A DNA stretch of 64,000 nucleotides from Sambucus nigra (GCA_949130495.1 OX422214.1:254018187-254082186), one strand, 5' to 3'; counted from the stretch's first letter, positions 44,711 to 58,494 are shown. Numbers and translations: made by a program. Notes: generated by a model from the letters alone, not told the origin.

Positions 44711-47587
44711 TGTGACACCCATCCTAATTAAATAACGGGTGATCAGTTCTTTATTTATTAAATCAGAATATCCAGTTTGTTCAGATTATGCATCACTGCC
44801 AATTTTTTGTTAGTAAAACTAACAACCTAATATTTAAAAGGTTGATGTAAAATTTTATCTTTTCAACTAATTATAGAACCAATTAAGAAAAATAACTAAA
44901 CATTCACCATTTAATCCAATCACATAAGAAATGAAATACTGACATAATAAAAGGGACTGGAGTAAACACTTCTAGCCTAAAGTCAAATACAATAGTCCAA
45001 CTAAATAAAACCAACAACTGAGAAGAGTAATGTACTAAATCTCAAATCTCTGAATATGTAAATAGGAAGGGACAACATGTCCAAGTGACGTAAATACTCA
45101 AAAGTAAGGAATGATAGACTCTGAAGCATCTAATACCAAAGTTCTGTAGCTTCCACAACAGCTACAGCTCGTCGAATGAATGGACCTCCTAAGCCTGTGT
45201 CCCTGTGGCTGAGCACCTAAATAATTTGACAAGAAAAGAGGTTTTGCAGAAAACGGGTCAGAGCCCGAGTTGAAAATGGTTTAAAAATTAGCAAGTGATT
45301 AAAATGATTTATTAGCACATATATTTACCATGTTAAATTATCGAACTCACTTGGGAATGCTCACCTCTCCTAGCGAGTATACAAATACTACTCATTATAT
45401 TCCCATACTACTAGTCCTTCCTATCTAATAACCTATCATAGTTTGATACCGTCCCCTTTTATTTCCCTCACAAAGTATAATACATATAATCAATCATACT
45501 TTAGCTTAAATAGTCATTTTCAGTTTAATATAATTAAGTGTACACTACTAAATTCATTTTGGATTTCATTATAAATTTTACTTTCTAAATTCACAGAGTT
45601 GATATAAACACAAGTATATATATATATATACACAATATTGCACCCCGAGACACAGGGATATATTGTACCCCGAGACACAGCGGCGGTGCCTGCATACTCT
45701 GCTATCATGTCATGTTGCATCGCTCATGTGCATAAAAGACTAAAGGTTCAATCTCTCACGAACCATAAAGACACACACATATATTGGAGGCAAACATAGT
45801 CCTAAGTCGATGGGCTACGCACATACCTACGCACCCATACGACCGTTATCACTATCGTTCTCACAGATAGTCCATACCTAGGTTCTATGCTATAGTTATA
45901 CCAATCAATATCCCACCCGAAGGCTCCTCAAGGCATGATTATCCACAACGCGCAACCTCCGCTCGATAGCAAGCAGCGTAGGTATGTATACACATAATAA
46001 TTTACTCAACAAGCATACACACAGCTTAATATATATACACAAGGTATTATCGTAACCTAATTCCTCGAGTTTATAGATAGTATAATCCTCTCTACTGTTC
46101 ACATTATTTCAACACTTCGACTTATCTCTCTAACATATATCTTTTCTCTAAGGCTCTATTACCCCCGCAATATCCCAACGAATAGTCTCTCTCACAACTC
46201 ATTATTAACTAGGAATTTAAGTCATTCGATGACAGTTTAGATTAATTTCTCTCACTTGGAGCAACTTAAAAGGTTCTAACTTATCCGGGCCAAAAATAAG
46301 TGTTCTGAAATCTCGTTAGAAGTTCAGGATTCTCATTCGAACAAGGTCGTTCGAAAGAACTTCTAACTTCGAACAAACTCAAAATCTCGTTATAATTCTC
46401 ATTTGAACGAGGTTGTTCAAATGACCGGGGCAGGTCTTCGAACGAGAATTTCGAGACTACCCCTATTCTTCCAAACTTCATTTTTTCCAATCCTTTCCTC
46501 ATCCAAATTCGCATATAATTCATCCCAACTCCTAATCAATGATTCTAAACCATTCCTATTCATAATAGGGTACTTTCTAACATAATTTAAATGACAAATA
46601 TTTACATAATCATAGAGAATTTAAACTAATACCTCAAATCTAAAAAAAGTCCCTTAAAATTAACCCACCATGAACAATCATTGAAAACCCCCAATTATTT
46701 CATGATTATAACATAAAATTTCCAGATTTATCATTCCTACTATAGGGTTATTCATCTACATGAATACCTATCTTCAAATTTCCCAATTTAATGGTGATTC
46801 AGTCTCAAATCCATAGCATCAATGGTTATCTCATAAAATAGGTTAACATGAATCATATAAGCTCATAATTTTAGCAAGATAAACACTTGACTTTTCATGA
46901 ACCTCTCAATCGTTGATTGAAGTTGATATGGGGATGATCCTCTCTTCGCGATCTACACATTGGTGTGATTTACGGTGGGAGAACTTGAATCCTTAACCCA
47001 ATTCTTTGTCTCCTTCGTCTTCTCCCTCTTAATTTCTCTCTTTTTCTCTCCTGGGTTAGAAACTATCAGATAACATAATGCCAATGTTCCTTTTTCTTTT
47101 TAATTCCTATTTTTGTCCATTTAATTTCCCAAAAATCACAAAAGACCAAAATACCCCTTCGGGGTGTCGTCTTGGGCTAAAATGCCCCGAAATCCAAATG
47201 AAACACCCGAGCAATGTTTTATGACTATTTCGACCCTTCCGGACACACCGACTTGCTCAAAATGGACATACGAGTTACTTAAAAATAAATCATCCTTTTT
47301 AACTTAATAAAGTAATACCGACACATCTCACACACGCATCCCAACTAAGTGTATTGTAACTACTGTATATTTCACTCCCGGCCAAAATAACATTCTCATA
47401 TTCATATATTACTTTACTCGCTAAGTAATATTCCACGTAATTATTTTCGATAAATACTAACTCTCTTCACGCTAGTAATTATTACAATTAAATCCGGATT
47501 AATAATGAATAAAATTTTCTCCATTTAAATCAGTTAATCCAAATTCCTTAATTAAAATAAAATTCCACAAAAATATGGGGTATTACA
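44711..47587 (-). mobile_element. Complete LTR of K
   Basis: Minus strand begins TGTAATACCCCATATTTT at 47587 and ends GGGTGTCACA at 44711; 2877 bp. Same subfamily as S3. It carries the TCGTTCGAACGA-type array (46308-46452), stem-loop CGGG-CTCTGA-CCCG (45254-45267) and TTTAG ending at 45217. Its donor-like motif is AAG|TCAAGT, so the GC is mutated here. Confidence 0.9.
46308..46452. repeat. TCGTTCGAACGA-type array in K LTR
   Basis: Motifs such as TCTCGTTAGAAG, CATTCGAACAAGGTCGTTCG, GAACGAGGTTGTTCAAATGACC and TTCGAACGAGAATTTCGAGA. Equivalent arrays are at 49590-49760 and 52890-53040 in the two partial LTRs. Confidence 0.8.
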
Positions 47588-47605
47588 TACTTCCTCCCTA
47601 ATAAC
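47588..47605 (-). other. Polypurine tract of K, first copy
   Basis: Minus strand GTTATTAGGGAGGAAGTA immediately before the LTR start TGTAATACCCC. A second identical tract is at 50892-50909 before the partial LTR. Confidence 0.85.
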
Positions 47606-49519
47606 AGAATTTTGTCCCAAAATTCTGAAAAAGGCTAAATCAAGCTATACCCGATGGAAACAACTTTGGATACTTTTCTAGCATATCATCCTCATGCGCC
47701 CGGGAACACTCCTCTACATTATGATGCCGCCACTGCACTCGTACTGACGGCACTACCTTTTACCTCAGTTTCCTCTCACTATAATCTAGAATAACTATTG
47801 GTCCCTCCTCATAGGACCTATCAGGATGAAGATCAATCTCCTCCAATGCAATGTGGGTGTGGGACAAATCATCCTGAAGGTATCTCCTCTTCGAGGAAAT
47901 GTAGAACACATCATGAATCCTATGAAAGTTCTCCGGTAATCCAAGTAGATAAGCTACTGGCCCAATCCACTCAATAATAGGGAATGGCCCCACATACCTC
48001 GGTGCCAACTTCCCTTTATTCCCGAATCGCATTACCCCCTTCATAGGAGATACTCGCAACAGTACCTGATCCTCAACACTGAACTCTATGAAAAATCTTT
48101 TGGCATCGACGTAGCTCTTTTATCGATCCTGAGCAACCCGAATGTGGCTCTGTATCAACTCAACCTTAGTCGAGGTATCCTGAATCACCTCTGGCCCAAG
48201 TAATTTGTTATCCCCCACTTCAATCCAACATGTTGGGGAACGACAATGTGTGCCATAAATTGCCTCAAATAGAGCCATGCCAATCGTAAACTGGTAGGAG
48301 TTATTATAAGCAAACTCCACCAGTGGGAGGTACTATTCCCACCCCCTCCAAAATCTAGGACACACATTCATAAAATGTCCTCCAACATCTGATTTGTTCG
48401 CTCTGTCTTCCCGCCTGTCTGCGGGTGATAGGCCGAACTCAACTGTAACTCCGTACCCATGGCCTGCTAGAAACTCTCCCAAAATCTAGACACAAAATCT
48501 TATCCCGATCGGCACAATATAAAGGGGCACCCCATGGAGTCTCACTATCTCGGTAATGAAAACCTGAGCATACTGGCCCATTGTATAGTCTGTTCTAACT
48601 GGTAGAAAATGAGCCACATTGGTCAACTGATCCATAATCGCCCATATGGAATCGTGATCTCTTTGAGATTATGGTGGCCCTGTAATGAAATCCATGGAAA
48701 TGCTCTCCCATTTCGACATGGGGATCTCTAACGGCTGTAGTAGTCCTCCCGGTCTCTAATGGTCTATCTTTGCTAATTGACAAGTGGGGCACCTTGAAAC
48801 AAACTTGGCGACGTCCTTATTCATTCCGCTTCACCAATACTAGCACCTCATATCCTGGTACATCTTATCACTTCCGGTATGTACCACAAATCGTGAATCG
48901 TGTGACTCTATCATCACCGCATGCCACAACTCCTCCCCCTCTGGGACTACTAGTCTTCCATTAAAGCGTAAACCCACATCTGAGCTAATGGAGAAAGACT
49001 CTGATCCTTCGACTAGAAGCTGGATAATTCGACCCTGATAGAAGGAATTCACTACCTGAGCCTGTATCACCCTAGTAACTATATGGGGTGTAACTATCAT
49101 CACCAACATGAATGTGCATGCATATGCAACATGATGCCCGAGTTTTTTTCACTTCGCTTTCCACACTTCGGCCACCTCATATGTTGGCCTACGGCTCAAG
49201 GCGTCTTCTACCATGTTAGCCTTCCCCGGGTAGTAGTGGATGTCGAACTGGTAGTCCTTCATAAATTCCATCCACCTCCGCTGATGCATATTCATCTCCC
49301 GCTATGTGAAAAGATACTGGTGGGATTTGTGATCCGTGAAGAAGAGAAATTTCTCCCCCAAGAGATAATGTCTCCATATCCACAATGAAATATGCATGCC
49401 ACTAACTCCGAGTCATGGGTGGGGTAATTCTTCTCATGAGGTTTAAGCTTATGGGAAGCATAAGCAATTTCCTTATCCCCAGAACACTTATTTTTGGCAC
49501 AGGCTTTCTGTGAGAATGA
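47606..49519 (-). pseudogene. K pol copy 1: RNase H-integrase-chromodomain remnant
   Basis: It opens at the RNase H region (CSEDKEIAYAS...[13 protein letters not shown]), then the linker before integrase (FNGRLVVPEGEELWHAVMIE), zinc and core parts in several frames, MEFAYNNSYQFTIGMALFEA, and the integrase C-terminus [60 protein letters not shown]. The chromodomain tail ends at a stop near 47640. The chromodomain is thought to guide integration to heterochromatin. Many stops; RT is absent because the copy starts at the deletion junction. Confidence 0.82.
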
Positions 49520-49584
49520 TAATTTCTCTCTCTTGGACTAACCTAGAAAGGTTCTAACATAACCGGGCCAAAAATAAGTGTTCT
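49481..49584. repeat. 18-bp inverted repeat at LTR/pol junction 1
   Basis: AGAACACTTATTTTTGGC (49481-49498, in pol) is the exact reverse complement of GCCAAAAATAAGTGTTCT (49567-49584, in the partial LTR), with a 68-bp gap that holds the junction. Confidence 0.9.
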
Positions 49585-50891
49585 GAAATCTCGTTAGAAG
49601 TTTAAAATTCTCATTCAAACGAGGTCGTTCGAATGACCTTCTTACTTCGAACGAATTTCTCACTTCGAACGAACTCAAAATCTCGTTAGAAATCTCGTTG
49701 GAATTCTCATTTGAACGAGGTCGTTCGAACGACCTGTGAAGGTATTCGAACGAGAATTTCGAGACTACCCCTGTTCTTCCAAACTTCATTTTTCCAATCC
49801 TTTCCTCATCAAAATTAGTCTAAAATTCATCCCAACTCACAATTAATGATTCTAAACCATTCATATTCATAGTAGGGTACTTTCTAACATAATTTTAATG
49901 ATAAATCTTTACATAATCATAGGGAATTTAAACTGATACCTAAAATCCATAAAAGTCCCTTAAAATTAACCCACCATGAAAAATCATTCAAAACCTCCAA
50001 TTATTTCGTGATTATAACATAAAATTTCCAGATTTATCATTCCTACTATAGGGTTATTCATCTACATGCATACCTATCTTCAAATTTCACAATTTAATGG
50101 TGATTCAGTCTCAAATCCGTAGCATCAATGGTTATCTTATAAACTAGGTTAACATGAATCATATATTCTCATAATTTTAGCAAGATAAACACTTGACTTT
50201 TTGTGAACCTTAGAATCGTTGAATGAAGTTGATATGGGGATGATCCTCTCTTCGCGATCTACGCATTGGTGTGATTGACGATGATAGAACTTGAATCCTC
50301 AACCCAATTTTTTGTCTCCTCCTTCTTCTCCCTCTTAGTTTCTCTCTTTCTCTCTCGTGGGTTAGAAACTATCAGATAACATAATGCCCACGTTCCTTTT
50401 TCTTTTTAATTCCTATTTTCGTCCATTTAATTTCCCAAAAATCCCAAAAGACCAAAATACTCCTTTGGGGTGTCGTCTTGGGCTAAAATTCCCCGGAATC
50501 CAAATGAAACACCCGAGTAGTGTTTTCTGACTATTTCGACCCTTCCGGAAAAACTGACGTGCTCAAAATGTCCATACGAGTTACTTAAAAATAAATCATC
50601 CTTTTTAACTCAATAAAGTAATACCAACACGACTCACATGCACATCCCAACCAAGTGTATTGTAACTACAGTATATTTCAATCCCTGCCAAAATAATATT
50701 CTTCTATTCATATATTACTTTACTCACTAAGTAATATTCCACGTAATTATTTCCAATAAATACTAACTCTCTTCACGCTAGTAATTATTAAATTTAAATC
50801 CGAATTAATTATAAATTAAATTTTCTCCATTTAAATCAATAAACCAAATTCCATAATTAAAATAAAATTCACAAAAATACGGGGTATTACA
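49520..50891 (-). mobile_element. Partial LTR of K, middle copy
   Basis: 1372 bp, colinear with 46243-47587 of the complete LTR: it keeps the LTR start (TGTAATACCCC at 50891) and lacks the last ~1.5 kb. Donor-like motif mutated as in the complete LTR (AAGTCAAGT). It joins pol copy 1 at TAATTTCTCTC (49520-49530). Confidence 0.88.
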
Positions 50892-50909
50892 TACTTCCTC
50901 CCTAATAAC

Positions 50910-52819
50910 AGAATTTCGTCCCAAAATTTGGAAAAGGATAAATCAAGCTATGCCCGATGGAAACAACTTTGGATACTTTTCCTGCATGTCATCCTCATGC
51001 TCCTAAGTAGACTCCTCTACATTATGATGCCGCCACTACACTCGTACTAATGGCACTACCTTTTACCTCAGTTTCCTCTCACTAAGATCTAGAATAGCTA
51101 CTGGTCCCTCCTCATAGGACCTATCAGGCTGAGGATCAATCTCCTCCAATGCAATATGGGTTTGGGCCAAATCATCCCGAAGGTATCTACTCTTCGAGGA
51201 AATGTGGAACACATCTTGAATCCTATGAAAGTGCTCCGGTAATCCAAGTCGATAAGCTACTGGACCAATTCGCTCAATAATAGGGAATGGCCCTCCATAC
51301 CTCGGCGCCAACTTCCCTTTCTTCCTGAACCATATTACCCCCTTCATAGGAGATACTCCCAATAACCCCTAATACCCTACACTAAGCTCTATGAATTTTT
51401 TTTTGGCATCGATGTAGCTCTTCTACCTGTCCTGAGCAACCCGAATGAGGCTCTGTATCAACTCAACCTTAGTCATGGTCTCCTGAATCACCTCCGACCC
51501 AAGTAATTTGTTGTCCCCCACTTCAAGCCAACATGAACGATAGGATCTGCCATATAATGCCTCAAATGGAGCCATGCCAATCGTAAACTGGTAGGAGTTA
51601 TTATAAGCAAACTCCACTAATGGGAGTTACAGTTCCCATCCCCCTCCATAATCTAGGACGTACATCCGCAACATTTCCTCCAACATCTGATTTGTTCGCT
51701 CTGTCTTCCCGTCTGTCTACGGGTGATAGGCCGAACTCAAGTATAACTCCATACACATGGCTTGCTGGAAACTCTCTCAAAATTTAGAAATAAAATCTTA
51801 TCCCAGATGGACACAATATCAAAGGGCATCCCGTGGAGTCATACTATCTCGACAATGAAAATCTGAGCATACTGCCCCATAGTACAGTCTGTCCGAACTG
51901 GTAGAAAATGAGCCACCTTGGTCAATAGATTCACAATCACCCATATGGAAGCATTGTCTCTTTGCGATGTAGGTATCCCTGTAATGAAATCCATGGAAAT
52001 GATCTCCCATTTCCATATAGGGATTTCTAACGGCTGTAGTAGTCCTCCCGATCTCTGATGGTCTGTCTTTACTAATTGACAAGTAGCACACCTTGAAACA
52101 AACTTGGCAATGTCCTTCTTCATTCAGCTCCACCAATACTATCGCCTCATATCTTGGTACATCTTATTACCTCTGGGACGTACCGCAAATCGTGAGCCAT
52201 GCGACTCTGTCATCACCACATGCCACAACTCCTCCCCCTCTGGGACTACTAGTCTGCCATTAAAGCATAAACCCATATCTGAGCTAACGAAGAAAGACTC
52301 TTCTCCCTCAATTAAAAGCTAGATAATTCGATCTTGACAGGAGGAATCCGCTGCCTGAGCCTGTATCACCCTAGTAACTATCTCGGGTGTAACTGTCATC
52401 ACCGACATAAATGAGCATGCATCTGTATCCTGATGCCTGAGTTCTTTCCATTTCGCCTTCCACACTTCGGCCACCTCATCTATTGACCTTCGACTCAATG
52501 CGTCTGCTACCACGTTAGCCTTCCCCAGGTAGTAGTGGATGTCGAATTCATAGTCCTTCGCAAATTCCAGACGCCTCTGTTGACGCATATTCAGCTCCCG
52601 CTGTGTGAACAAATACTGTAGGGATTTGTGATCCGTGAACATGCAAAATTTCTCCCCTAGGAGATAATGTCTCCATATCCGTAATGCAAATACGACTACC
52701 GCTAACTCCAAGTCGTGGATGGGGTAATTCTTCTCGTGAGGCTTAAGCTTACGAGAAGCATAATTAATTGCCTTATCCTCAGAACACTTATTTTTGGCAC
52801 GGGCTATCTGTGAGAACTA
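50910..52819 (-). pseudogene. K pol copy 2: RNase H-integrase-chromodomain remnant
   Basis: Better preserved than copy 1. RNase [20 protein letters not shown], then [40 protein letters not shown] and [14 protein letters not shown]. Integrase: zinc part DIAKFVSRCATCQLVKTDHQ; core first Asp in WKWEIISMDFITGIPT; the second Asp region is altered (LHGMPFDIVSIWDKILF, SDRD lost) and the Glu region is frameshifted. C-terminus: [20 protein letters not shown] to [20 protein letters not shown], then a chromodomain-like tail ending near 50943. It duplicates copy 1 with moderate divergence, so the duplication is not very recent. Confidence 0.87.
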
Positions 52820-52884
52820 TAATTTCTCTCACTTGGACCAACCTAGAATGGTTCTAATTTAACCGGGCTAAAAATAAGTGTTCT
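52781..52884. repeat. 18-bp inverted repeat at LTR/pol junction 2
   Basis: AGAACACTTATTTTTGGC (52781-52798) against GCTAAAAATAAGTGTTCT (52867-52884), 17 of 18 complementary, with the same 68-bp gap as at junction 1. Confidence 0.88.
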
Positions 52885-54134
52885 AAAATCTCATTAAAAG
52901 TTCAGGATTCTCGTTTGAACGAGTTCATTCAAACTAACTTCTCACTTCGAACGAACCCAAAATCTCGTTAGAAGTCTCGTTCGAATTCTCGTTTAAACGA
53001 GGTCATTCGGACGACCTTAGTAGATTTTTGAACGAGAATTTTGAGACTACCCCTATTCCTCTAAACTTCATTTTTTCTATTCCTTTCCTTATCCAAATTC
53101 GACTAAAATTCATCCTAACTCCCAATCAATGATTCTAAACCATTCATATTCATAGTAGGGTACTTTCTAACATAATTTAAATGACAAATCTTTACATAAT
53201 CATAGGGAATTTAAACTAATACATCAAATCCCTAAAAGTCCCTTAAAATTAACCCACCATGAAAAATCATTCAAAACCTCCAATTATTTTTTGATTATAA
53301 CATAAAATTTCCAGACTTATCATTACTATACGGTTGTTCATCTACATGCATACCTATCTTCAAATTTCCCAATTTAATGGTGATTCGGTCTCAAATCCAT
53401 AGAATTAATGGTTATCTCATAAACTAGGTTAACATGAATCATATATGCTCATAATTTTAGCAAGATAAACACTTGCCTTTTCGTGAACCTCTGAATCGTT
53501 GAATGAAATTGATGTGGGGATGATACTCTCTTCGCGATCTACGCGTTGGTGTGATTTTCGGGGGGAGAACTTGAATCCTTAACCCAATTTGTCTCCTTAT
53601 TCTTCTCCCTTTTAGTTTCTCTCTTTCTCTCACGTGGGTTAGAAACTATCACATAACCTAATGCTCACCTTCCTTTTCTTTTTAATTCCTATTTTCATCC
53701 ATTTAATTTTCCAAAAATCCCAAAAGACCAAAATACCCCTTCGGGGTGTCGTCTTGGACTAAAATGCCCCGGAATCCAAATGAAACATCTGAGTAGTGTT
53801 TTTTGCCTATTTTGACCCTTTCGGACACACTGGCATGCTCAAAATGTCCATACGAGTTATTTAAAAATAAATAATCCTTTTTAACTCAATAAAGTAATAC
53901 CGACACGACTCACACGCACATCCCAACTAAGTGTATTGTAACTACCGTATATTTCACTCCCAGCCAAAATAATATTCTCATATTCATATATTACTTTACT
54001 CGCTAAGTAATATTCCACGTAATCATTTCCTATAAATACTAACTCTTGACATGATAGTAATTATTACAATTAAATTCGGATTAATTATAAATTAATTTTT
54101 CTCCATATAAATCAATTAATCCAAATTCCAGAAT
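52820..54134 (-). mobile_element. Partial LTR of K, outer copy (interrupted by T3)
   Basis: Colinear with the other K LTR copies; the last 40 bp to the LTR start are at 62411-62450 beyond T3. Here the donor-like motif is intact (AAG|GCAAGT, G at 53476 on the minus strand). Confidence 0.87.
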
Positions 54135-54826
54135 TGATGATACGAGAAATCATCCACTTGTCGTTCTCATACCAGCAAGTCAAGAGTAAAGTGTATAATA
54201 AATCAACAAAGTAAGTAAGGAGACATGAACAAGAGATATAGAGTGGTTCAGCCTCTAAAATAGGCCTACGTCCACTATGGTGCTCTACTCTCATTATATG
54301 TGTTGAATTGTACAATATGATAACGCCTAAAGAGGCGTACAAGATAGGTGAGAGAGAATAATACATGACTGTAGTGATTTCGAGAATGCCAGAGATATGA
54401 CTACGATGTAGGTTAGTAGTCCCCAAGTTGTATGTTGGGGTTATGTAGAGAGAGTTTAGCAAGGTTTCGCCAGGTGTTGTAGAAAATGCTCTGAAGGAGA
54501 GGAAAAACCATCCGTTATTTCGAGGTGTGTTCCTCTATTTATAAGAGGTATGTGAGTTGTCACGTGTCCTAAGCACGTGACATATATTAAGTCTGTAGTT
54601 GCTGTAGTAGAAAGGTATGTGTGCTATAAAGCAAGCACAAAGTGCCTCACCCTACATGAGGCTAGAGCCACAGGTACCGCGCCCTGTACATGGTAGGGCC
54701 GTGGCCTGTATATTAAGGCAAGTGGTAAGTACCGTGCCCAGTACTTGTAGGGACGCACACCAAGTTCAGTAGGGTCGCGCCCTATATTGATAGAGTCCGC
54801 GATAGGGTGCTATATTTGTACTACCA
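54135..54826 (-). mobile_element. 3' LTR of T3 (left)
   Basis: Plus strand TGATGATACGAGAAATC to TTGTACTACCA. Minus-strand TATA box TTATAAATAG near 54535-54545. Directly inside it, minus-strand CTTGGGGGCTTAT (54827-54839) is the polypurine tract. Confidence 0.92.
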
Positions 54827-56007
54827 ATAAGCCCCCAAGACATAGTGCCAAGAGAATTTAATTGGGGCTGCGGCTTAGTTAAGTTTCTTTACATGATGCG
54901 GTAGTTTTCAAAGCGACGATTCGTCTTTTGTGCTCTCGTATATAAATTGTTTCTGCCCGTGGACTTCATTATGTTTACAAAACCTTGAGAGCAAATCGAG
55001 AGAAAATTTCTTGTGTGTCCATCTTCTTTCATTTTCCGGCGACCCTGAAAGGCTGTGCGTGGTGGTTCCAAGGTGGTGCGAAGCTGAGAACCGCTGGTTT
55101 TTCTGTTTCCAGGTAAATCTTCAACCACCCTTCTTTTAAGTAGCTTTCATAGCTCGTAATTCCACTTTAAATACACAAACACATAAGCTTTTGCATTGCT
55201 TAATAAAATATTAGGGTTTCAATTGAATAATCTGCTATCACTCTAGAATCGAACATATACGAATGACAAAATAATCGTTACAATTGTTTGAGCCAATCTT
55301 CGTATTCCGAACTGAACCCTGATCCTCGAGACGCCATGAAAATCATATAACTGTTCTCGTTGTATATAAACAAACTCTTCGTATTCTGTGAATTTGATCT
55401 TAGAATGATTAAACATTAGGTAAGTAACTGTTTAAGATAGAGACCGCGGTACGATAGACTATCAGTAATCTAGGGGTAATTTGAACTGTTGAAGACCCTA
55501 TCCGCGGCCCCTTAGGTTATGAGATTTATCCTCCGTGACTCTTTGATGCATATCCACTAAATCTGCCGCGGTGGTGGGGGTCTTTTAGGGCTTTAAACCC
55601 CCACCCTTTGGTGCTGAATAATCTTCAAATTTTTAAGAACCAAATATACATCCATGATAAATAATTGTAATTATTGCTAGAATTCCTTGAATCGACCTTT
55701 AGTAATTTTAGAGATGGTTGCGGCTTGTAATCTCTAATTCCATTTGAGTGAGTTACCGCGGCTATGTAAGTTCCCTTGCCGATATAGGAGATGGCTATGA
55801 CCGGTAGGGTCAGCGGGCAATCCCTTAGGTTCAATGAATAGAGTCAGCAGTGTTTTAGCCTATTAGCAACTCCATTTGGGAAATAACACGCCTCAAATCG
55901 ATATGCCGCGGCGTTATTTATTTTTTAGGGCTTAAACCCCTTTTTCAAATAAGACTGGCTGCGGTGCCTAACTGCGAACTCTGCTTTTCAGGTACTGCTG
56001 TAGCCAT
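54827..56007 (+). promoter_or_regulatory. Promoter and 5'UTR intron of T3 antisense gene
   Basis: TATATAAA at 54939-54946 lies 113 bp inside the element. A likely 5'UTR intron runs from TTTCCAG|GTAAATC (55113) to TGCTTTTCAG (55991), 17 bp before the first ATG. T2 has the same donor arrangement. No other gene is in this stretch. Confidence 0.5.
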
Positions 56008-58494
56008 ATGAGCTTTGACCCAGACGAATTTCTGAGAGGCTATTGGGTAAAGCATTTTGGAGCCACTCCTCCTAAACTGCCTTTCGTGCCTCCTCCGAGA
56101 TCAATAGGGCCTTGTCAATTGAGGGATTGACCCAACTGCGTGATACTAGACTCAGACTCTGCGAACAATACTTGTAAGAAGGATTTTCCATCCACGCCAA
56201 TGGAAGAAGCCAATTCAAGTAATCATCCATTGGGTGTAGGATATGATGCTACGGAAGTTAGAGATAACCCAGCTAGTACATCTGGGAGGGCTGGGAGACC
56301 CTTAGCTGTGCTTGATATCCGCAGCACCATGACCCAAGATTGGGTTTACCAGGTACCTGAGACCTTCGAATTTCCAAAAAATTTGATGTGCTCAGCTCCT
56401 GCCGCGATCCAGAGGCCTTGCACAGCTCTAGCTGATGGAGTTTTCTTCCCACTTCATGCCTTTGTTTACGAGCTGTGATTGTCGATTCCTATACCTATTA
56501 GACGCATTTTTCAAACCATGAGACTAGCCCCAGCCCAGTTAGATCCTAATGGTTGGAGAACCATTCTTGCTGCGGTCTTCCTTTGGGAGAATCGATTCAA
56601 AAAGGACATTACTCCCGCGGAGTTCTTTCATTTGTACTGCCCAAAGGAGAACTCAGTGAAGTTCGCAGGGTACTACTACTTCTCCGTTTGCGACAGGGAC
56701 GAGACCCTTTACACTGGGAGGCCGACCAGTGTGAAGAACTAGAAGGGGAAGTATTTTTACATCTCCGGAGAAGGCTGGGAGATTCACCTCGAGGAGAACG
56801 AGAGGGAGAGGTCGTATAGAATGCCGCGGAAATGGGGGTCTCCATCTAAACTAGGTATTAAGACTATAGATGCGTCCTTTCTTTATATTTTGTTAATCTC
56901 TTCTAACCTTTGGATTGTTATTCTGCAGCCCTTGATAACCTGGATTTGAGCAAGCGACAAGAGAAGAGAGTTATTGAGGCCACGACAGTTCCTACTGAAC
57001 ATAAAAAGTTCAGCACACTTGTTACATCAACAACTATATTTGAAGCAGGGTTCTTCCCCAACAAGTCCATTCCTAAACTGATGGCCACAAAAGGTAATAC
57101 CCTGACCGTCATAATTTTAATCTGCGGTAACTTATGTTCCTGATAATTCTGTTTCCAATACTTAATGTTTCTTTTTCACGTGAGGAGGTTGACAGAGAAC
57201 TGTTAGCTGCCCAGCCAGCGAAGATGGACGAGGATGCAGTCATTCTCAACAATACTGCATGAAGCAGGAAGAGGAAGAGGACCAAGACAAAGTTCCAGTC
57301 GCGATTCACTCTGGCGACAAAAATACATCTGCCACGACCGCAACTCAGGCAGCGAAGACAACGAAAAATGTTGAGAACCCACTGAAAGTTGAGTTTGACG
57401 ACGACATAGGAGCCAACCTGTCTACGGTGGGGTTGATGTCTACTGACACAACCCTTCATTCAGCATCACCTCCATCGCCACTTGTAGTTATAATTAATGC
57501 AAACTTGGCACCTCCTCAGTGTCGCGGTGCTTTTGGTCCTGACGGTCGCGCACGGCCTCAATTGAGACAACTCGACCCTAAGTCCTCTGGGACACTACTG
57601 CGAAGGCTGTCCGGAGGATGAAGAGGGCCCTTGACGCTGAGAACCTCGACAGGCTGGTGGGAGAAGACCACGACGACCTGGAGGACTGCGACCTCCATAG
57701 TCTTCTGAGGGTAAGTGCTTTGTTTTCTTCATTTTTCTCTTTTGTTCCATATAATGTAACTAACTTTTTAATTTCAGGCCGCGGACGTCATGGTAGACCA
57801 AAAAAATAAGTACAAGGCCCTCTATAAGCTAAAAGAGGCCGCGGAGAGGGTGCATTACGCTGACTTGGAAGCTGCGCGGAATTCATCTTTTGAAGCTGGC
57901 AAGAAGTCTGCTGCCGCGACCCTTCAGGAAGCCCATACGAACTTGTAAACAGCAAATAAGGCAAGGGAGGAAGCAGAAGAGAATTTAAAATAGATCACGG
58001 ACTCCCTTAAAGCCTCCCAGGCTCAGACTGCTGAAGCTGCATGTGCCACGGAGATTTCAAGTAACAAGCTCGCTCTTCTTCAAAAGAAGTATGAAGAGCT
58101 GGAGTCCAAGTACGCTCAAAAATCCCTAAACCATGCCGTGGTAATAAAGAAGATGGAATCAGATCATGGCGATGCCCTTCAGCTAGCCATTGACCATGTA
58201 ATGGAGTCATTCAAAGCCTATAGGGACTTCTTTCTCATCAATAATAGAGCCTACCTCCGCAGCTACTAGGATCTAAGACATAGGATTATAAAGAATTTTC
58301 CTGAGATGAAAGATAAGGTTCTTTCTTGGGGGCTCGGTGATGCCGAGCATCAAGAATGCATAGTCGAGCTCAAGGCCGCAACTGAAGAGAAAGCTAGGTT
58401 GGGGGCAGAAGTAGAGGCAGCGGCCGCGGAGGAAGAGACTGAAACAATCGCAGACGGTGAGGAGGGATATGAGCATGATTATGCTACCTCCTAA
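56008..58494 (+). pseudogene. T3 antisense extra gene (aORF)
   Basis: ATG at 56008: MSFDPDEFLRGYWVKHFGAT, a stop, then an acidic part, then the conserved block PLHAFVYEL, a stop, LDPNGWRTILAAVFLWENRF, GYYYFSVCDRD, WEIHLEENERERSYRMPRKW, parallel to the T2 exon 1 block. Introns: 56855-56928 (GTATTA...CTGCAG), one starting at 57094 (GTAATA) with an unclear end, and 57711-57777 (GTAAGT...TTTCAG). The C-terminal exons form an Ala/Glu/Lys-rich coiled coil (KLKEAAERVHYADLEAARNS) ending at 58494. At least four stops make this copy inactive. Keeping it in an element without pol suggests it matters or simply lies outside the deletion. Function unknown. Confidence 0.82.

Noticed and set aside
54112..54462. 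Minus-strand frame of 116 codons (and its twin at 61663-62046)
   Set aside because: Lies inside the T3 LTRs, with no protein resemblance.
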